A stretch of 64,000 nucleotides of DNA from a virus: IMG/VR virus record IMGVR_UViG_3300021376_000037, positions 1 to 64,000 of that record; one strand, 5' to 3'. The notes beneath the pieces are model-generated. The model searched no databases and had not been told where the DNA came from. It worked only from the letters and a program-made list of their open reading frames with translations. The first letter of the stretch is position 1. Each line of letters starts with the position of its first letter. Shown in pieces: positions 27,526 to 37,600 of the stretch. The position numbers were made by a program, and so were the translations under genes.

Positions 27526-28204
27526 TGAATCATATATTAGAGAATCTTCCAAAAAAGCTAAAAAAGCATTAAAAGAGTATACTCTATTTGATGAAATAAT
27601 GGTAGTAATAAAAGATGCTGTAGGAGAAGACATAAATCTTGATTTTATATTTAAAACAGTTAATAAAAGAATTCCACAGCATTTAGCAAGAGAAATAGAT
27701 ATTGTATATATTGGGCAATTTCCTCAATTAAAAGCAAGAAATGTTGAATCTGCGTATTTAAATGGTGCTATATTTTTATCTAATTTAATAGTTGACGATG
27801 ATACATTTATTAAAAGTATAATACATGAACTGGCTCATAACGTAGAAAAAATATATGGTCGTGAAGTATATGGAGATCAAAGAATTATAGATGAATTTAT
27901 AGAAAAACGTAAAAGACTAAGAGACACATTAGAAAACAAAGATTTATTTTGTGATCCTCGTTTATATATCCAGTTTGACTATAATAAAATATTTGATGAC
28001 TTTTTATACAAGACAGTAGGTTATGACAGATTAGCTATATTAACTACTAATTTATTTGTTTCACCGTATGCTGCTACAAGCTTAAGAGAATATTTTGCTA
28101 ATGGTTTTGAGCATTATTTTGTCGATGAAAATCCAAAATTCTTAAAATCTCTATCTCCACAATTATACCTAAAGATTAATTCTTTGACAAGAATGCAAGA
28201 TTAG
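27518..28204 (+). CDS. HExxH zinc metallopeptidase-like protein
   Basis: 228 residues. IIHELAHNVEK carries HELAH at residues 103-107, and REYFANGFEHYF about 100 residues later provides Tyr and Glu as in the lethal-factor-like (ATLF) clan. All expected ligand types are present. No signal peptide, so it would act in the cytoplasm or virion. ATG 27518 is preferred over 27479. Its 3' end holds the promoter for the next gene. Confidence 0.65.
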   Translation: MSSESYIRESSKKAKKALKEYTLFDEIMVVIKDAVGEDINLDFIFKTVNKRIPQHLAREIDIVYIGQFPQLKARNVESAYLNGAIFLSNLIVDDDTFIKSIIHELAHNVEKIYGREVYGDQRIIDEFIEKRKRLRDTLENKDLFCDPRLYIQFDYNKIFDDFLYKTVGYDRLAILTTNLFVSPYAATSLREYFANGFEHYFVDENPKFLKSLSPQLYLKINSLTRMQD

Positions 28205-28212
28205 TGTATACT
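28184..28212 (+). promoter_or_regulatory. Consensus sigma70-like promoter
   Basis: TTGACA (28184-28189), 17 bp, TATACT (28207-28212), the best match to consensus in the window. It overlaps the end of the preceding gene and starts the nuclease-carbohydrate operon. Confidence 0.8.
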
Positions 28213-28234
28213 CATATTAGAAAGTGAGTATATA

Positions 28235-29005
28235 ATGTCTAAACATATTTCTTATTCGTCTTTAAAGACTTGGAATGAGTGTCCGTTTAAGTATAAGCTT
28301 GTTTACGTAGATGGATTAGGAAAGTACACTGGCAGTGAATATACTGCTTTCGGCACTGCTTTGCATGAAGCGTGCGAAAAGAAACTGCTGAATAACAGCG
28401 AGGATGAAGTAAAGATCTTTACTGAATCTTTTGAAGATGAAATTAAGAAACTTACTTCTCAAAAAACTCCTGACGAAAAATTAATCACTGAAATGCGTGA
28501 ACAGGGAAAAACGCTAGCTAAACTAGTTCTTCCTGCCGTCTTAAAGCAATTTGGTAATTTTACTGTGCTTGCTGCTGAAGAAGATATTTATCTAAAAATT
28601 GCTGATTTTGCTGATTGGAACTTTAAAGGTTTTATTGATCTTATAATTAAAACTGAAGATGGTAAAATTCACATTCTTGATTGGAAAAGTTGTGCATGGG
28701 GTTGGGATGCTAAGAAAAAAAGTGATGCAATTACTACTTATCAATTAACGTTATATAAGCATTTTTATTGCTTAAAGCACAACATAGAAACATCTATGGT
28801 TGAAACACATTTTGCTCTGCTTAAACGAACTGCTAAGGAAGATAATGTAGAAATATTTCGCGTTACAAGTGGCGATAAAAAAACAGAAAATGCTCTTAAT
28901 TTAATGAAAAAAGCATTGTATAGTATTGATAAAAGTTTTTTTCCAAAAAATCGCTTGAGTTGTAAAAATTGCGAGTTTAATAATACTAAGGAATGTCCTA
29001 AATGA
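28235..29005 (+). CDS. Cas4/RecB-like PD-(D/E)XK nuclease with Fe-S cysteines
   Basis: 256 residues. ISYSSLKTWNECPFKYKL (first Cys, residue 16), GTALHE (His44), FKGFIDLII and HILDWKS (active-site Asp and DxK), QLTLYKHFY, and C-terminal CKNCEFNNTKEC. The Cys/three-Cys arrangement is that of the 4Fe-4S AddB/Cas4 class. It should cut or resect DNA during replication or recombination. It overlaps the next gene by 4 nt. Confidence 0.8.
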   Translation: MSKHISYSSLKTWNECPFKYKLVYVDGLGKYTGSEYTAFGTALHEACEKKLLNNSEDEVKIFTESFEDEIKKLTSQKTPDEKLITEMREQGKTLAKLVLPAVLKQFGNFTVLAAEEDIYLKIADFADWNFKGFIDLIIKTEDGKIHILDWKSCAWGWDAKKKSDAITTYQLTLYKHFYCLKHNIETSMVETHFALLKRTAKEDNVEIFRVTSGDKKTENALNLMKKALYSIDKSFFPKNRLSCKNCEFNNTKECPK

Positions 29006-29982
29006 AAACTGCTGTTGTAACTGGAATAACCGGACAGGATGGTAGTTATCTTGCGGAGTTGTTATTAGAAAAAAATTATAAAGTTATTGGTTTAGTTCGT
29101 AGAAGTTCTATGGAAGATAAAAAACTGTATAACATACAGCATATATTAAATAATCCTAATTTAACTTTAGAAAATGGTGATTTAACAGATGCCCCTTCGT
29201 TGTGGAGAATAATAGGAACTTATCAGCCTCATGAATTTTATAATCTCGCTGCACAAAGTCATGTTGGCGCGTCCTTCACATCACCTGAAAGTACATTTCA
29301 AATAAATGCTACGGGCGTTGTAAACTGTTTAGAGGCAATTAGAACGCTATGCCCTACTACTCGCTTTTATCAAGCGTCTACAAGTGAAATGTTTGGCGAT
29401 AATGTGGCTGCTCCTCAAAACGAGCAATCGTTTTTATCTCCTGTCTCACCATATGCCTGCGCTAAAGTCGCTGCTCATAATATAGTTATTAACTACCGTA
29501 AGGCATATAACCTTTTTGCCTGCTCTGGTATTTTGTTCAATCACGAATCTCCTAGACGTGGTGAACAATTTGTTACTAGAAAGATTACTAAAGCCGCCGC
29601 CCGTATTAAACTTGGATTACAAAAGGAATTACGTCTTGGTAATCTTGATGCACAAAGAGATTGGGGTTACGCAAAAGAATATGTAGAAGGTATGTGGTTA
29701 ATGATGCAGCACAGCATACCTGACGATTATGTTTTAGGTACTGGTAAAACTAGAACAATATTACATTTTATTAATTGCGTATCAGAAATTGCTGGTTATA
29801 ATTTAATGCAACATGTAATTGTTGATGATAAGTATAAGCGACCAAGCGAAGTTCCTTTACTATTAGCGGATGCATCAAAAGCTAAAAGAGTTTTAGGTTG
29901 GGAGCCAAAAACAAATCTAAAGCAATTAGCTGAATTGATGTATAATTCGGATTTAGAAAAGGAAAAAGAAAATGTCAAATAA
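29002..29982 (+). CDS. gmd: GDP-mannose 4,6-dehydratase
   Basis: 326 residues. The Rossmann motif GITGQDGSYLAELL, catalytic ASTSEMFG (Thr127) and SPYACAKVA (Tyr151, Lys155), and the NHESPRRGEQFVTRKI block are diagnostic. The enzyme makes GDP-4-keto-6-deoxy-mannose, precursor of fucose, rhamnose or perosamine-type sugars. No matching reductase is seen in the window. First gene of the carbohydrate cluster. Confidence 0.9.
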   Translation: MKTAVVTGITGQDGSYLAELLLEKNYKVIGLVRRSSMEDKKLYNIQHILNNPNLTLENGDLTDAPSLWRIIGTYQPHEFYNLAAQSHVGASFTSPESTFQINATGVVNCLEAIRTLCPTTRFYQASTSEMFGDNVAAPQNEQSFLSPVSPYACAKVAAHNIVINYRKAYNLFACSGILFNHESPRRGEQFVTRKITKAAARIKLGLQKELRLGNLDAQRDWGYAKEYVEGMWLMMQHSIPDDYVLGTGKTRTILHFINCVSEIAGYNLMQHVIVDDKYKRPSEVPLLLADASKAKRVLGWEPKTNLKQLAELMYNSDLEKEKENVK

Positions 29983-31213
29983 GAAAATTAAAATCCTAAC
30001 CATGAGTGATGATCCAAGATCTCCTAGTGGCGTTGGTACACAAACAAGCTATATATTGCACAGCTTAATGAAAACTGGTAAATATAAGATTATCTCTCTT
30101 GGCGGTGCTATTAAACATTCTGATTATCGACACGCTAAATTTGAAGAATATGGTGATGATTTTGTCATTATTCCTGTAGATGGGTATGGAATCCCAGATC
30201 TTATTAGAGGTATATTAGCAAAAGAAAAACCAGATATTATCTGGATGATGACTGATCCAAGATTTTATACTTGGTTTTGGAATATGGAGCAAGAAGTCAG
30301 AGCTAATGTTCCTATAGTATACTATCATGTATGGGATAACTATCCGTACCCTAAATTTAATCGTCCATATTATTTATCAAACGATAAAATTGTTACGATT
30401 TCAAAACTTACTAGCGATATTGTAAAAACTGTTGCTCCAGAAGTAGAAGAACAGTATGTCCCCCATGCAGTAAACCCTGATATATTCAAGATTTTAGATG
30501 AAAAAGAATATGCACAGTTTAGGATGAAAAACAAAACGCTTTTCTTTTGGACTAACAGAAACGCTAGAAGAAAGCTAAGTGGAACACTTATTTACTGGTA
30601 TAAAAAGTTCTTGGACGTTGTAGGACACGATAAGGCATTTTTATTGATGCATACGGACCCTAATGATCCAAACGGTCAACCATTACATGTATTAGCAGAA
30701 GAAAATGGCTTAACTAGAGATAATTTTGCTATTTCTGTTAATAAAATACATCCACAAGAAATGGCTAAGTTTTACAACGCTGCCGATTGCACTATAAATA
30801 TTAGCGATGCGGAAGGTTTTGGTCTTTCTTGTTTAGAAAGTTTGTCTTGCGGAACACCAGTAATTGGTAATAAAACTGGCGGTATTCAAGACCAGCTAAC
30901 AGATGGAAAAGAACAATTTGGTGTATTAGTAGAACCTGCTAGCAGAATCATAGTAGGTAGCCAAGATGTACCTTGGATTTATGAAGATCGTGTAAGTGAA
31001 CAAGGTATAGTAGATGCTATGGTCAAAATTCATAACATGACTAGAGAACAAAGAAAAGAACTGGGTTTGAAAGGTAAACAGCATGTAGAAAATTGTTTTA
31101 ATTTTAACAATTTTTGTCAATCATGGGATAAAATCATGACTGATATTCATGACAAACATGGTTCTTGGGAAACTAGAAAAAATCATACATCTTGGAGCGT
31201 AAAGGAATACTAG
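29972..31213 (+). CDS. GT4-like glycosyltransferase 1
   Basis: 413 residues. It opens with a GT-B N-terminal motif (DDPRSPSGVGTQTSYI) and has the C-terminal block DAEGFGLSCLESLSCGTPVI with the Glu that binds the donor nucleotide. The acceptor is unknown. It overlaps gmd by 11 nt. Confidence 0.8.
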   Translation: MSNKKIKILTMSDDPRSPSGVGTQTSYILHSLMKTGKYKIISLGGAIKHSDYRHAKFEEYGDDFVIIPVDGYGIPDLIRGILAKEKPDIIWMMTDPRFYTWFWNMEQEVRANVPIVYYHVWDNYPYPKFNRPYYLSNDKIVTISKLTSDIVKTVAPEVEEQYVPHAVNPDIFKILDEKEYAQFRMKNKTLFFWTNRNARRKLSGTLIYWYKKFLDVVGHDKAFLLMHTDPNDPNGQPLHVLAEENGLTRDNFAISVNKIHPQEMAKFYNAADCTINISDAEGFGLSCLESLSCGTPVIGNKTGGIQDQLTDGKEQFGVLVEPASRIIVGSQDVPWIYEDRVSEQGIVDAMVKIHNMTREQRKELGLKGKQHVENCFNFNNFCQSWDKIMTDIHDKHGSWETRKNHTSWSVKEY

Positions 31214-31214
31214 A

Positions 31215-32432
31215 ATGAAAAAAATATTAATAAGTGGTCCTGTATTATCTAGAAGCGGTTATGGAGAAATGGCTAGATTTGCATTACGATCTTTAAAAGA
31301 TAGACAAGATGTTGATCTTTATATTTTACCCACTAATTGGGGCAATACTGGGTGGCTTCATGAACTTAATGAAGAAAGAAAATACATAGATAATATTGTT
31401 TCTAAAACTCAAGTTTTATTGCAGCAAACAAATAATCAACCTCAATTTGACGTTTCTATTCAAGTAACTATCCCTAATGAATGGAAGAAACTAGCTGCCG
31501 TTAATATTGGATACACCGCTGGAATAGAAACTAATTTAATATCTCCTGCTTGGTTGCAGAATTCACAATTAATGGATAAAATCATCGTTATTAGTGAACA
31601 CGCTAAGTCTGGTTTTGTAAATACCATTTTTGGTAATCCTCAAGGACAACAATTCAAAGTATCAACGCCTGTCGAAGTTGTACATTTACCATTCAGAGAT
31701 TTACAAAAGGTAGATTTAGATTTAAAACTAAAGTATGATTTTAACTTTTTAGCTGTTTGCCAATGGGGTCCAAGAAAGAATTTAGAACAAACAATTGTTG
31801 GATTTTTAGAAGAATTTAAAAATGAAGAAGTTGGTTTGGTGTTAAAAACAAATACAGCTAATGACTCTATAATCGACAAGTTTCATACAGATAAACGTTT
31901 AAGTGCCATATTAGCTAACTATAAAGATCGTAAATGTTCTATAACCTTGCTGCATGGTCATTTAAGCGATGAACAAATGGCATCATTGTATACCCATCCA
32001 AAAATTAAAGCAATCGTTTCTACAACTCATGGAGAAGGTTTTGGCTTACCATTGTTAGAAGCAGCCGCAAACGCTTTGCCGGTTATTGCAACTGATTGGA
32101 GTGGTCATACAGATTTTTTATATGTTAATGATAATGATTCTAAAAAGCGTATGTTTGGTAAAGTGGATTACGAATTAAAACCAATTAGCAAAGAACATGT
32201 GTGGAAAGGTGTTTTAGAAGAAGGAACAAGCTGGGCTTATCCTATAATGTCTAGTTATAAAAATAAATTAAGAGATTGTTTTAAAGACTACGGTAGATAC
32301 AAGTCTCAAGCTAAAAAACTTGCTCCTTGGATTAAACAAACATTTGAACAAGTAAAATTACATGAAAAGTTCTCTTCTTCTGTTTTTCAACTATCTGGAA
32401 TAGTACAACAACAGTTAATATCCTTAGAATAA
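31215..32432 (+). CDS. GT4-like glycosyltransferase 2
   Basis: 405 residues. SGPVLSRSGYGEMARFAL at the N-terminus and THGEGFGLPLLEAAANALPV at the C-terminus are GT-B/GT4 features. It is probably related to gene 1. The base after the previous stop starts it, so it is co-translated. Confidence 0.8.
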   Translation: MKKILISGPVLSRSGYGEMARFALRSLKDRQDVDLYILPTNWGNTGWLHELNEERKYIDNIVSKTQVLLQQTNNQPQFDVSIQVTIPNEWKKLAAVNIGYTAGIETNLISPAWLQNSQLMDKIIVISEHAKSGFVNTIFGNPQGQQFKVSTPVEVVHLPFRDLQKVDLDLKLKYDFNFLAVCQWGPRKNLEQTIVGFLEEFKNEEVGLVLKTNTANDSIIDKFHTDKRLSAILANYKDRKCSITLLHGHLSDEQMASLYTHPKIKAIVSTTHGEGFGLPLLEAAANALPVIATDWSGHTDFLYVNDNDSKKRMFGKVDYELKPISKEHVWKGVLEEGTSWAYPIMSSYKNKLRDCFKDYGRYKSQAKKLAPWIKQTFEQVKLHEKFSSSVFQLSGIVQQQLISLE

Positions 32433-32433
32433 T

Positions 32434-33489
32434 ATGAAAAAAATATGCTTTGTGGTTCCAAGATATCATCCTATAGTTGGTGGAACAGAAAAATTATGTG
32501 AAGAAGTTTTATCTTCTTTAGCAGACGATTATAATGTTTCTGTTATAACAACACCAAGCTTGCAAAGAGATAAAACTTTATATAAATATAAAATTTTCGA
32601 TTGTTCTTTTGAGCAGTTTCCTTTAATGAAAGAGCATTTTGAAATTTTTAATTATGATTTAGTGCTATTTTTTGCCGATTTGCATACTCCTTATTTATCT
32701 CTATACGACACAACATGGGGTAAAAAAAATGTCTGTGTTTTAAATTTAGATGAAAGAACTTATAGCTGGAAAGATAACTTTCGTAATGCTACTGAAAATT
32801 TAAAAAAATTTGACATGGTGGTTACTTTTACAAAAAATGGAATAGCAAATAAATATTTACAAGAAAATAATATAAAAAATGTATATATTCCAAATTTTTC
32901 TAGAGATGTATTAGAAACAGTATTAGAACAAGATTTTATTTCTAAAGTAGGATTAGAAAAAAATAAAAAAACAATTCTTTATAATGCCGCTTATGAAGAA
33001 AGAAAAAATCAATTAAAAATTATTGAATATATAAAATCTTCTAAAAATTTACAACAATACAACTGGTTATTTATTGGCTCGGTTGCAAATGAAGAATATC
33101 TAAGAAAGTGCATATTATTTTCTTCTGATATAAAAAATATTAAATTTATAAAGGCAACTGCGAATACCAAAATTGTAGATCAAATTTATCAACAATGTGA
33201 TTGCTTATTGTTAGCCTCAATAGCCGAAGGAATGCCATTAGTATTATTAGAAGCAATGTCAGCTAATAAACCAATTATTAGCACGCCTGTAGGTGGTATT
33301 GAAGGAGTATTAAAAAACGAATGCGATATACAGATATTACCAAATATTGAGTTTTCGGTTTCTGATTTAGAAAATTGTATTTTAAAACAATTAAATAACA
33401 AATTTAATTTTAGAGAAGTTTGGAGTAGAATGTTTAACAAAAAAGATATTTGTAATAAATATAAGGAATTATTTAAGGATCTAATATGA
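32434..33489 (+). CDS. GT4-like glycosyltransferase 3
   Basis: 351 residues. VVPRYHPIVGGTEKLCEEVL and SIAEGMPLVLLEAMSANKPI, then STPVGGI, are classical GT4 donor and acceptor domain motifs. It overlaps the next gene by 4 nt. Very AT-rich codon use, unlike the first two transferases by eye. Confidence 0.85.
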   Translation: MKKICFVVPRYHPIVGGTEKLCEEVLSSLADDYNVSVITTPSLQRDKTLYKYKIFDCSFEQFPLMKEHFEIFNYDLVLFFADLHTPYLSLYDTTWGKKNVCVLNLDERTYSWKDNFRNATENLKKFDMVVTFTKNGIANKYLQENNIKNVYIPNFSRDVLETVLEQDFISKVGLEKNKKTILYNAAYEERKNQLKIIEYIKSSKNLQQYNWLFIGSVANEEYLRKCILFSSDIKNIKFIKATANTKIVDQIYQQCDCLLLASIAEGMPLVLLEAMSANKPIISTPVGGIEGVLKNECDIQILPNIEFSVSDLENCILKQLNNKFNFREVWSRMFNKKDICNKYKELFKDLI

Positions 33490-34430
33490 AATTAGCTTTT
33501 ATATGCGCGGGAGATATACAGGTGCCACCCCCAGCATGGGGAGCTGTAGAAATATTAGTTTGGGAGTATTATAATAACCTATTAGATCTTGGCATTCATC
33601 CTCATATATATAATTCTAAAAATTTATCTTGGGTTAAAAGTGAAATTGAAAAAAACAATTTTGACTTAGTACATTTACAACATGAAGATTTATTGCCTTA
33701 CTTGCATGACGTAAAGACAAAAAAATTAGCTGTCACTTCTCATTGTGGTTGGGCAGAAAACTACGAACATTACTATCCTTATTATTGGAAAACTTTTAAA
33801 CATATATTAAATGGTAATCATTATATTTTTGCTTTATCGGAACAAATAAAAAATAATTACCTTAATTTTGGCTTTGATAGTAACAAGGCATTTATAACTA
33901 AAAATGGTGTTAATACACAAAATTACAGAGTAACTAATACTCCTAAATATCATGATAGAAGCCTATATTTAGGTAAAATAGAGTTTAGAAAAAGACAATA
34001 TTTAGTTTCTGATAAAAACCTAAATATAGATTTTGCTGGCTTTGGCGATACTTTAAATCTTTCTTCAACAAATAAATTGCTAGGACAATGGACTAAAGAT
34101 AAGGTATACAATGAAACAACAGAATATGCTAATCTTATTCTCTTGTCTATTTCTGAAGCTCATGCACTAGTTTGTATGGAGGCTTTAGCTAGCGGATTAG
34201 GTTTAGTAATATCAGAAAAAAGTACAGCTAATTTAGATTTAACTAAAAAATTTATTACTGTAATTCCCGAAGAAAAAATAAATGATTTACAGTACTTAAA
34301 AGAAAAAATAGAATCTAATAGAGAATATTCAATTAATAATCGTAAAGAAATAGTTGAGTATGCTAAATCTTTTGATTGGAAAATAGTAACGAAAGAGTAT
34401 TTAGAAACTGTTCAAAAGGTAATAAATTAA
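33486..34430 (+). CDS. GT4-like glycosyltransferase 4
   Basis: 314 residues. PPPAWGAVEILVWEYYNNL is the GT4 N-terminal glycine-rich/acidic signature. LILLSISEAHALVCMEALAS replaces the usual EGFGL block with EAHAL, so donor choice may differ. Ends in TAATG shared with the next gene. Confidence 0.75.
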   Translation: MKLAFICAGDIQVPPPAWGAVEILVWEYYNNLLDLGIHPHIYNSKNLSWVKSEIEKNNFDLVHLQHEDLLPYLHDVKTKKLAVTSHCGWAENYEHYYPYYWKTFKHILNGNHYIFALSEQIKNNYLNFGFDSNKAFITKNGVNTQNYRVTNTPKYHDRSLYLGKIEFRKRQYLVSDKNLNIDFAGFGDTLNLSSTNKLLGQWTKDKVYNETTEYANLILLSISEAHALVCMEALASGLGLVISEKSTANLDLTKKFITVIPEEKINDLQYLKEKIESNREYSINNRKEIVEYAKSFDWKIVTKEYLETVQKVIN

Positions 34431-35113
34431 TGAAAATACAAGCTATTATGATGATGAAGAATGATATCAATAGAGCTGATTTTGTTCTTCATAATTTTTT
34501 TAAATGGAATCCTGATATTCCTGTTTTAGTATATAATTGCGGCGGTAAATCTCCTAAACAAGTAATAGATAAATATTCTAACGCAAAGTTAATCGATTAT
34601 GACGATATTTGGCATAAAGGAACACATGATGGAGCCGGTTCTTTTGATCCAAGATGGTTCAAGCTTATGTTTGAATATGGTTTAAATGATGATTTTACAC
34701 ACACTTTGTTTTTAGAAACAGATGTATTAACTACTAAAAAGATTTGTATTGAACCAAAATATGATATGTCTGGAATTTTAAATTTTTGTGGTTCAAAAGA
34801 AAATATTTTGTATAAATATTTTAATATTTCTTACGGACCACATTCCAGTTGCGGTTCTACTATCTTTAAAACCGATTTTTTTAAAAAAAGTTTTTCTAAT
34901 CTTTATTTGATCGATAAAGCTTTTAAAGAAAAGCAGCAAAATTTTTACGCTGATTTATTAATGACTATTCTAGGAAGAATATCTGGTTGTTCTTATGGAT
35001 ATTGGGAAGAATGTTCTGATTTAAGAGGTTACCATGTACCAATAGACGGAAAATTAGTTTTTGTACCTTCATCAGATTATTCTACTACTTTTGTTCATTC
35101 ACTAAAGGTATAA
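34430..35113 (+). CDS. Putative GT-A-type glycosyltransferase
   Basis: 227 residues. LETDVLTTKK near the middle could be a DXD-like metal site, and the N-terminus (AIMMMKNDINRADF) resembles nucleotide-diphosphosugar transferases. Assignment rests on context and this motif. The 34430 start is coupled to the previous stop. Confidence 0.5.
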   Translation: MKIQAIMMMKNDINRADFVLHNFFKWNPDIPVLVYNCGGKSPKQVIDKYSNAKLIDYDDIWHKGTHDGAGSFDPRWFKLMFEYGLNDDFTHTLFLETDVLTTKKICIEPKYDMSGILNFCGSKENILYKYFNISYGPHSSCGSTIFKTDFFKKSFSNLYLIDKAFKEKQQNFYADLLMTILGRISGCSYGYWEECSDLRGYHVPIDGKLVFVPSSDYSTTFVHSLKV

Positions 35114-35115
35114 AT

Positions 35116-35916
35116 ATGTACGGATTAATTAACATTGTCAAGGAAGGAAAAAATCTGAAAGTTAAAAACTATGGCGGTTATGAATCAAGAAATCAAAGCT
35201 CTATAAAGTTAGCTTCTCAAATGTTAAAATCGCTTGATAAAGACATAGAATTCAATATTTACACTGAAGATAGGCCAATAAAAAATATAAATAATATTAA
35301 AACTTTTTCTTATTCTACCATAGATGATGATTATTCTTGTACATGTCCTGATTTTATTTTTGAAAATTGGAGAGAAGTTGGTATAAATAATTATAATGAA
35401 ACCTGTGATTTAAATTATAAAAGTGGTTTAGAATCTTATCAAACTTGTAAAATTGGCTGGATAGGAAGTTTTACTAACAATCTTAGAAAAGAATTTTATA
35501 ATTTTTCTTTAAATAATAACGATATTTTAGATGTTAGAATTACTAATTTTAGCAAAAATGTAGATGGTTCTGTTACATCTAATAATTTTCTAACTATGCA
35601 GCAACAAATAAAATTATGGAAATATCTTATTGACATAGAAGGAAATGGTTATTCAGGTAGAATGAAGTTATTGATGCATTCCGGTAGGCCACTGTTTTTG
35701 GTTGAAAGGCCATATAAAGAATATTTTTATCAATTTTTAATTCCTTGGAAACATTATATTCCTGTTAAAAGAGATTTTAGTGATTTAAAGAGTAATTTAA
35801 ATATTTTAGAAAAAGATACTTCTTTGTATGATATTATTAGTAAAGAAAGTATAAATTTTGCTAAAAAATATCTTTCTAAAGAATATGCTTTAGAATATTG
35901 GAAAAATAATTTATAG
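35116..35916 (+). CDS. GT90/CAP10-like glycosyltransferase
   Basis: 266 residues. KYLIDIEGNGYSGRMKLLMH and PWKHYIPVKRDFSDLKSNL are the core of the GT90 (CAP10/rumi/LpsA) domain, which adds glucose, xylose or galactose to proteins, capsules or LPS. The length is short for the family, so only the catalytic core is kept. Unusual in phages in my recollection. Confidence 0.75.
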   Translation: MYGLINIVKEGKNLKVKNYGGYESRNQSSIKLASQMLKSLDKDIEFNIYTEDRPIKNINNIKTFSYSTIDDDYSCTCPDFIFENWREVGINNYNETCDLNYKSGLESYQTCKIGWIGSFTNNLRKEFYNFSLNNNDILDVRITNFSKNVDGSVTSNNFLTMQQQIKLWKYLIDIEGNGYSGRMKLLMHSGRPLFLVERPYKEYFYQFLIPWKHYIPVKRDFSDLKSNLNILEKDTSLYDIISKESINFAKKYLSKEYALEYWKNNL

Positions 35917-35927
35917 GATTATAATAT

Positions 35928-36518
35928 ATGGATAAAAATAAATTTTTAGAAATTTTAAAAAATTTACAAGCTTTTAAATCGCAAGAAGAAATAATGCTTC
36001 ATTACTTGCATAATAGCCCTCCACATGATTTAAATTTAGAATTTGGCGTTTTTGAAGGAAAAACTATTAATTTATGTTCAAGTATGTACAAAGATAGACA
36101 ATTTTATGGATTTGATACTTTTGAAGGATTACCGGAAGATTGGAGAGATGGCTTTCCTAAAGGTTTTTTTAACTTAAATGGTAACTTACCAAAAATTAAT
36201 CAAAATGTAACCTTAATAAAAGGACTATTTTCAAATACTTTACAAGATTTTATTAATTTAAATAACAAGAAAATATCTTTTTTACATATTGATTGTGATT
36301 TATATTCTTCTACCAAGTATGTTTTAGAAACTTTAAAAAATAGTCTTCAAATAGGAACAATTATTTTATTTGATGAATTTTATAATTATCATGGTTGGGA
36401 AAATGGAGAATTTAAAGCTTGGAATGAATTTGTAGACAAAAACAGTAACATTCAATATGAATTTATAGGCTACAATATGTTTCATGAACAAGTAGGAGTA
36501 AAGATTACAAATGTATGA
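35928..36518 (+). CDS. TylF/MycF-like O-methyltransferase
   Basis: 196 residues. LEFGVFEGKTINL (SAM binding), GFDTFEGLPEDW, FLHIDCDLYSSTKYVLE and ILFDEFYNY form the TylF/MycF pattern. These enzymes methylate sugar hydroxyls. AGGATTATAAT precedes the ATG. It overlaps the next gene by 8 nt. It likely caps or decorates the glycan made by this cluster. Confidence 0.8.
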   Translation: MDKNKFLEILKNLQAFKSQEEIMLHYLHNSPPHDLNLEFGVFEGKTINLCSSMYKDRQFYGFDTFEGLPEDWRDGFPKGFFNLNGNLPKINQNVTLIKGLFSNTLQDFINLNNKKISFLHIDCDLYSSTKYVLETLKNSLQIGTIILFDEFYNYHGWENGEFKAWNEFVDKNSNIQYEFIGYNMFHEQVGVKITNV

Positions 36519-37599
36519 TTATATAATTGTAGGATCTGGTTTATTTGGCTCTATATTTGCTCATGAGACAAAAAAAAGAAATAAAAAAGTTCTTGTTTTA
36601 GAAAAAAGAAGTCATATTGGCGGCAATTGTTATACGGAAAAAATTGAAGATATAAATGTTCATAAATATGGACCTCATATATTTCATACTAATGATGAAG
36701 ATATCTGGAAATACATAAATCAATTTGCTCAATTTAATAATTATGTTAATAGACCTAAAGTAAATTTTAGTAATAATATTTACTCTTTTCCTATTAATTT
36801 ATTTACTTTATATCAATTATGGGGAGTCCGAACTCCTTCTGAAGCGCAAAATAAACTACAATCTGTTAGAATAAAAAATGACAATCCTCAAAATTTAGAA
36901 GAATGGATTCTGTCTCAAGTAGGTCAAGAGATATATGAAAAATTTATAAAAGGATATACAATAAAACAATGGGGTAGAACTCCTGATAAATTACCAGCTT
37001 CTATTATTAAAAGATTGCCTATTAGATTAACATTTGATGATAATTATTTTTTTGATAAATATCAAGGTATTCCTATTGGTGGCTATACTCAAATTTTTGA
37101 TAAATTATTAAATGGCGTAGAGGTAAAACTACAAACTGATTTTTTTGAAAACAAAACATATTGGGAATCAATAAGCAAGTACATAGTTTATACCGGTAAA
37201 ATTGATGAACTATATGATTACCAGTTTGGTAAATTAGAATATCGAAGTTTACGCTTTGAGAATGAAATTCATGATGGCGACTATCAAGGAAACGCTATTA
37301 TGAATTATACAAACGCAGAAATACCTTATACTAGAATTACTGAACATAAACATTTTGAATTCGGTAAACAAGAAAAATCTTTTATTACAAAAGAATATCC
37401 GGATAATTATGATGATGGCAAAGTACCCTATTATCCAATAGGTGATGAAAAAAATAACGAAATATATAAAAAATATAGAAGTTTAAATCATAATGAAAAA
37501 TATATATTTGGCGGAAGATTGGCAGAGTATAAATATTATGATATGCATCAAATAATTGGATCTGCCTTATCAAAAGTTAAAAAACATTTTGGAGAATAG
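36511..37599 (+). CDS. glf: UDP-galactopyranose mutase
   Basis: 362 residues. FAD-binding GSGLFGSIFA and VLEKRSHIGGNCYTE, plus HKYGPHIFHTND, WGRTPDKLPASI and PIGGYTQIFDKLL are the UGM landmarks. It converts UDP-Galp to UDP-Galf. A Galf-containing glycan is therefore expected. Full length for the bacterial family. Confidence 0.92.
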   Translation: MYDYIIVGSGLFGSIFAHETKKRNKKVLVLEKRSHIGGNCYTEKIEDINVHKYGPHIFHTNDEDIWKYINQFAQFNNYVNRPKVNFSNNIYSFPINLFTLYQLWGVRTPSEAQNKLQSVRIKNDNPQNLEEWILSQVGQEIYEKFIKGYTIKQWGRTPDKLPASIIKRLPIRLTFDDNYFFDKYQGIPIGGYTQIFDKLLNGVEVKLQTDFFENKTYWESISKYIVYTGKIDELYDYQFGKLEYRSLRFENEIHDGDYQGNAIMNYTNAEIPYTRITEHKHFEFGKQEKSFITKEYPDNYDDGKVPYYPIGDEKNNEIYKKYRSLNHNEKYIFGGRLAEYKYYDMHQIIGSALSKVKKHFGE

Positions 37600-37600
37600 T

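Noticed and set aside
35109-35116. TATAAATA, an exact T4 late promoter box
   Set aside because: It is formed by a stop codon next to the start codon of 35116 inside a continuous operon; likely chance.
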